NCBI GenBank assembly: GCA_004295885.1
Contig: SEDG01000090.1
Coordinates: 1-8,243, forward strand
Reading direction: 5' to 3'
Origin: Pedobacter sp.
GTDB lineage: Bacteria; Bacteroidota; Bacteroidia; Sphingobacteriales; Sphingobacteriaceae
Length of the DNA stretch: 8,243 nt
The notes beneath the pieces were generated by a model. That model did not search any database and was not told the DNA's origin. It saw only the letters and a list, made by a program, of their open reading frames with translations. Positions 6,972 through 8,243 of the stretch are shown one piece after another. Made by a program: the position numbers and the translations under genes. How positions within the stretch are numbered: the stretch's first letter is position 1; each line of letters begins with the position of its first letter.

Positions 6972-7147
6972 GTGAGTTTGGAGTTTTCAATTTTTGTTGA
7001 AAAGCAGACAACTTTTTCATTGCTTGGGTTCGGTCCTGCTATCTCTGCTGCTGTGAAAAACAGCATTCGTTCTATCAGGTTTATTTTACGCAGGTTTTAG
7101 GAAACTATTTACGGTTTACCTGCACAGTTTCATGTTCAATAGCCGTG

Positions 7148-7236
7148 TCCCGATAGCTATCGGGAGAAGCGACATCCTTTTTTTGTCATACTGAGCGAAC
7201 CTGTCCCGATTTCTTCGGGAGTCGAAGTACAAAAAA
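7148..7236. repeat. Composite REP-like intergenic element
   Basis: It contains a perfect 18-bp palindrome TCCCGATAGCTATCGGGA (7148-7165), the sequence GTCATACTGAGCGAA (about 7185-7199), a hairpin TCCCGA-TTTCT-TCGGGA (7204-7220), and GTCGAAGTAC (7221-7230). Without the middle hairpin the two flanks would join as GAGCGAA/GTCGAAGTAC, the core of a dispersed inverted repeat that I recall as common between genes in Pedobacter and relatives. The element therefore looks like a core repeat with a CCCGA hairpin nested in it and another beside it. No gene is associated with it. Confidence 0.6.
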
Positions 7237-7317
7237 GACTAAAGCGGAAAGCAGGAGTTACATTAATAGCATCAGAATTATTGCGCTACAAAAAAAAATT
7301 AACATTAAGAAATTAAG

Positions 7318-7336
7318 GTAGTTAAGCCTTAACTAC
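7318..7336. repeat. Palindrome GTAGTTAAG-C-CTTAACTAC
   Basis: Perfect 9-base arms around one base. In RNA the stem would be 8 bp with a 3-base loop. Outer words ATTAAGG (7312-7318) and CCTTAAT (7345-7351) add a second, nested inverted repeat. On the minus strand it is followed by T-rich sequence with a nine-T run (7298-7290) about 20 bases on, so it could act as a weak terminator for transcripts arriving from the carboxypeptidase gene; a dimeric-protein binding site is equally possible. Confidence 0.45.
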
Positions 7337-7343
7337 TCTCAAT

Positions 7344-7422
7344 CCCTTAATGATGAAGCTTACCTAATCGGCATCATTAAATTTGCAATTACTGCAGCTT
7401 GTATGATCGGATGCTGTTCCAT
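7344..7422 (-). pseudogene. Decayed 3' end of a second SPFH gene
   Basis: Bases 7344-7410 align without gaps to 5860-5926, the 3' end of the intact SPFH gene and its first downstream bases, at about 48 of 67 identical positions by hand count. The stop codons fall in register (7360-7362 and 5876-5878). The minus-strand frame from ATG 7422 reads 20 residues ending P-I-I-Q-A-A-V-I-A-N-L-M-M-P-I-R, against P-T-T-Q-A-G-G-S-T-S-L-M-M-P-I-K in the intact protein. Similarity fades above about 7410, so only the last 15 or so codons survive. Orientation matches the intact gene, as expected from a tandem duplication followed by deletion. Confidence 0.6.
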
Positions 7423-7426
7423 AATT

Positions 7427-7437
7427 ACGCTAAGCGT
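7427..7437. repeat. Short palindrome ACGCT-A-AGCGT
   Basis: Perfect 5-base arms around one base, just before the 11-bp array. It is short and could be chance; listed because it sits in the repeat cluster. Confidence 0.25.
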
Positions 7438-7448
7438 TAGTATAAACC

Positions 7449-7503
7449 AACAGGGATTTAACAGGGATTAAACAGGGACCTAACAGGGGGTTAACAGGGA
7501 CAA
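7449..7503. repeat. Five 11-bp tandem repeats of AACAGGG
   Basis: Five consecutive 11-base units each begin AACAGGG (7449, 7460, 7471, 7482, 7493) with a variable last four bases (ATTT, ATTA, ACCT, GGTT, ACAA). The last unit runs into an inverted copy, CAGGGA-CAAAA-TCCCTG (7495-7511), which can form a 6-bp hairpin. The exact 11-base period places the invariant heptamer on the same face of the helix in every unit. 11 is not a multiple of 3, so it does not encode a protein repeat. There are no long spacers, so it is not a CRISPR array. Confidence 0.8.
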
Positions 7504-7553
7504 AATCCCTGCTATCTCCTAGTTAAATCCTTATTTACAATGGGTTGGATAGC

Positions 7554-7584
7554 GCCCATCCCTAATGGTGAGTTAAGGAAGGGC
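7554..7584. repeat. Mismatched hairpin downstream of the carboxypeptidase gene
   Basis: Arms GCCCATCCCT (7554-7563) and AAGGAAGGGC (7575-7584) pair over ten positions on the minus strand with one T-T mismatch and one G-U pair, around an 11-base loop. It lies 44 bases after the carboxypeptidase stop but has no T-run on either side, so a simple intrinsic terminator is unlikely. It may be another dispersed intergenic repeat or an mRNA 3'-end stabiliser. Confidence 0.4.
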
Positions 7585-7627
7585 TAGCGTACCATCAAAA
7601 AGATATTAATTGTTAATGTTGATGCAG

Positions 7628-8243
7628 CTAGAACTTAGCGGGTGTACCAAATTTCGGCACTGCTTTTTCTATAAATTCTCTAATATGGTCATTACCCATT
7701 TTTAGATCCGGTTTACGTAAATACATCATGTGACCACTTTCATAACCTTCCCAGCTCATTCTATCTTTCAACTTACCACTTGGGTCCATTTGCCACATGT
7801 TATATTTAGCGTTAAAATAATCGCAAGCGCCATCATAATAACCAGACTGTACTAATACATGCAGGTATGGGTTTTGCGCCATCGCCGACCTTAAATTCTC
7901 GCCAGTTTGGTCTCCACTTCTATCCCAAGGATTAACAGGGCCGAACATGTTATATTTTAAATCAGTTTTATAATTAAGCTCATTACGGATATACATGTTA
8001 ATTGCGGGCGTAAACGAATGCAACCAAGAAGTTAATTCCGCATTATAATCTGGTCCTTCGCCAGCATCTGCCTTATCAATACCTTTATACCTAGAATCTA
8101 ATCTACCCACAGTAAAACCTTTATCACGTAATAATTCTTTCCAAAACAAATTAGTAGATATATCTAAGTTATTCTGCATGATCACTTTTTCTGAGAGGCC
8201 TGAATACTTTGCCATTTTTGCAGCAATTTTTTGTTTTTCGGCC
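7628..8243 (-). CDS. S10 family serine carboxypeptidase-like protein, C-terminal part
   Basis: The frame is open to the right edge of the window. It reads A-E-K-Q-K-I-A-A-K immediately before the internal Met at 8215, so that Met is not the start and about 205 C-terminal residues are present. Two of the three catalytic residues of the S10 alpha/beta-hydrolase family are visible: Asp in LVQSGYYDGACDYF (codon at 7832-7834) and His in YESGHMMY (codon at 7730-7732). The nucleophilic serine (family motif GESYG) would lie upstream, outside the window. The spacing of about 34 residues between Asp and His and the short tail ending TPAKF fit the family, whose members release C-terminal residues from peptides. 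Bacteroidota versions are usually exported, but the signal peptide would also lie outside. The stop is TAG at 7628. No close terminator is seen, and the next gene on this strand is more than 700 bases away. Confidence 0.85.
   Translation of the reverse strand, partial: AEKQKIAAKMAKYSGLSEKVIMQNNLDISTNLFWKELLRDKGFTVGRLDSRYKGIDKADAGEGPDYNAELTSWLHSFTPAINMYIRNELNYKTDLKYNMFGPVNPWDRSGDQTGENLRSAMAQNPYLHVLVQSGYYDGACDYFNAKYNMWQMDPSGKLKDRMSWEGYESGHMMYLRKPDLKMGNDHIREFIEKAVPKFGTPAKF

Larger units (their letters stand above)
6919..7627. other. 709-bp gene-free gap rich in repeats
   Basis: I see no credible intact gene here; a 60-codon plus-strand frame at 6918-7100 has no family resemblance and no start context. 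The right to left (minus-strand) order from the carboxypeptidase stop is: a mismatched hairpin (7554-7584), an 11-bp tandem array (7449-7503), an ACGCTAAGCGT palindrome (7427-7437), a decayed SPFH 3' end (7344-7410), a GTAGTTAA palindrome (7318-7336), a nine-A run (7290-7298), a composite REP-like element (7148-7236), an unexplained stretch (about 6980-7140), and the promoter of the 57-codon/SPFH unit. The density of decayed and repeated DNA suggests a tolerant site for insertion and deletion. Confidence 0.7.

Noticed and set aside
6918..7100. 60-codon plus-strand open frame in the gap
   Set aside because: It begins on the complement of the 57-codon gene's start, overlaps the likely promoter of the SPFH operon, and resembles no family.
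7148..7236. Insertion sequence ends
   Set aside because: The inverted repeats are close palindromes with no transposase between or beside them; a REP-like element fits better.
7449..7503. CRISPR array
   Set aside because: Repeat cores are 7 bases with 4-base linkers and no spacers of CRISPR length; no cas gene is nearby.
8213..8215. Met at 8215 as the start of a 195-residue protein
   Set aside because: The same frame stays open to the window edge, and the S10 family needs a long N-terminal part with the catalytic serine, so this is an internal Met.
1169..8243. A defence, toxin-antitoxin or secretion system
   Set aside because: All long genes belong to housekeeping or general envelope families; nothing in the neighbourhood suggests a defence island.

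Overview
The window is an ordinary stretch of a Bacteroidota chromosome, most likely Sphingobacteriaceae (Pedobacter-like). The evidence is a low-GC, A/T-rich sequence; starts mostly without Shine-Dalgarno sequences; promoters that fit the Bacteroidota sigma consensus TTTG-N19-TANNTTTG; a large DUF2723 membrane protein typical of the phylum; and intergenic repeats built on GTCATACTGAGCGAA and CCCGATAGCTATCGGG. The genus is inferred from family resemblance, not from a database search.

Layout: positions 1-1309 are a minus-strand block with tRNA-Gln(TTG), its terminator, prs (PRPP synthetase) and the 5' end of rplY (ribosomal protein L25). The tRNA has a clear promoter at 1345-1375. Divergent from it, on the plus strand, is one long gene (1543-4650) for a multi-pass DUF2723 protein, a probable protein O-glycosyltransferase. 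A bidirectional terminator at 4668-4702 closes it. From 4814 to the window end everything is on the minus strand, listed here by rising coordinate: accA (acetyl-CoA carboxylase carboxyltransferase alpha), an SPFH/prohibitin-like membrane protein, a 57-residue two-helix membrane protein, a 709-bp gap, and the C-terminal part of an S10 serine carboxypeptidase-like protein.

How the genes relate: the 57-residue gene and the SPFH gene share a promoter and overlap by one base (TAATG), so they are probably made together and may form a membrane unit. The SPFH gene ends in a hairpin whose base overlaps the -33 element of the accA promoter. prs and rplY are a common bacterial pairing. Otherwise the genes are unrelated housekeeping functions: nucleotide precursor, translation, fatty-acid synthesis, envelope glycosylation and peptidase.

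Most of the unexplained sequence lies in the 709-bp gap at 6919-7627. It holds a composite REP-like element, a GTAGTTAA palindrome, a decayed second copy of the SPFH gene's 3' end, five 11-bp tandem repeats centred on AACAGGG, and a mismatched hairpin. No defence system, CRISPR array, transposase or phage gene is visible. The best candidates for something undescribed are the small membrane protein paired with the SPFH protein, and the repeat cluster just upstream of that pair.
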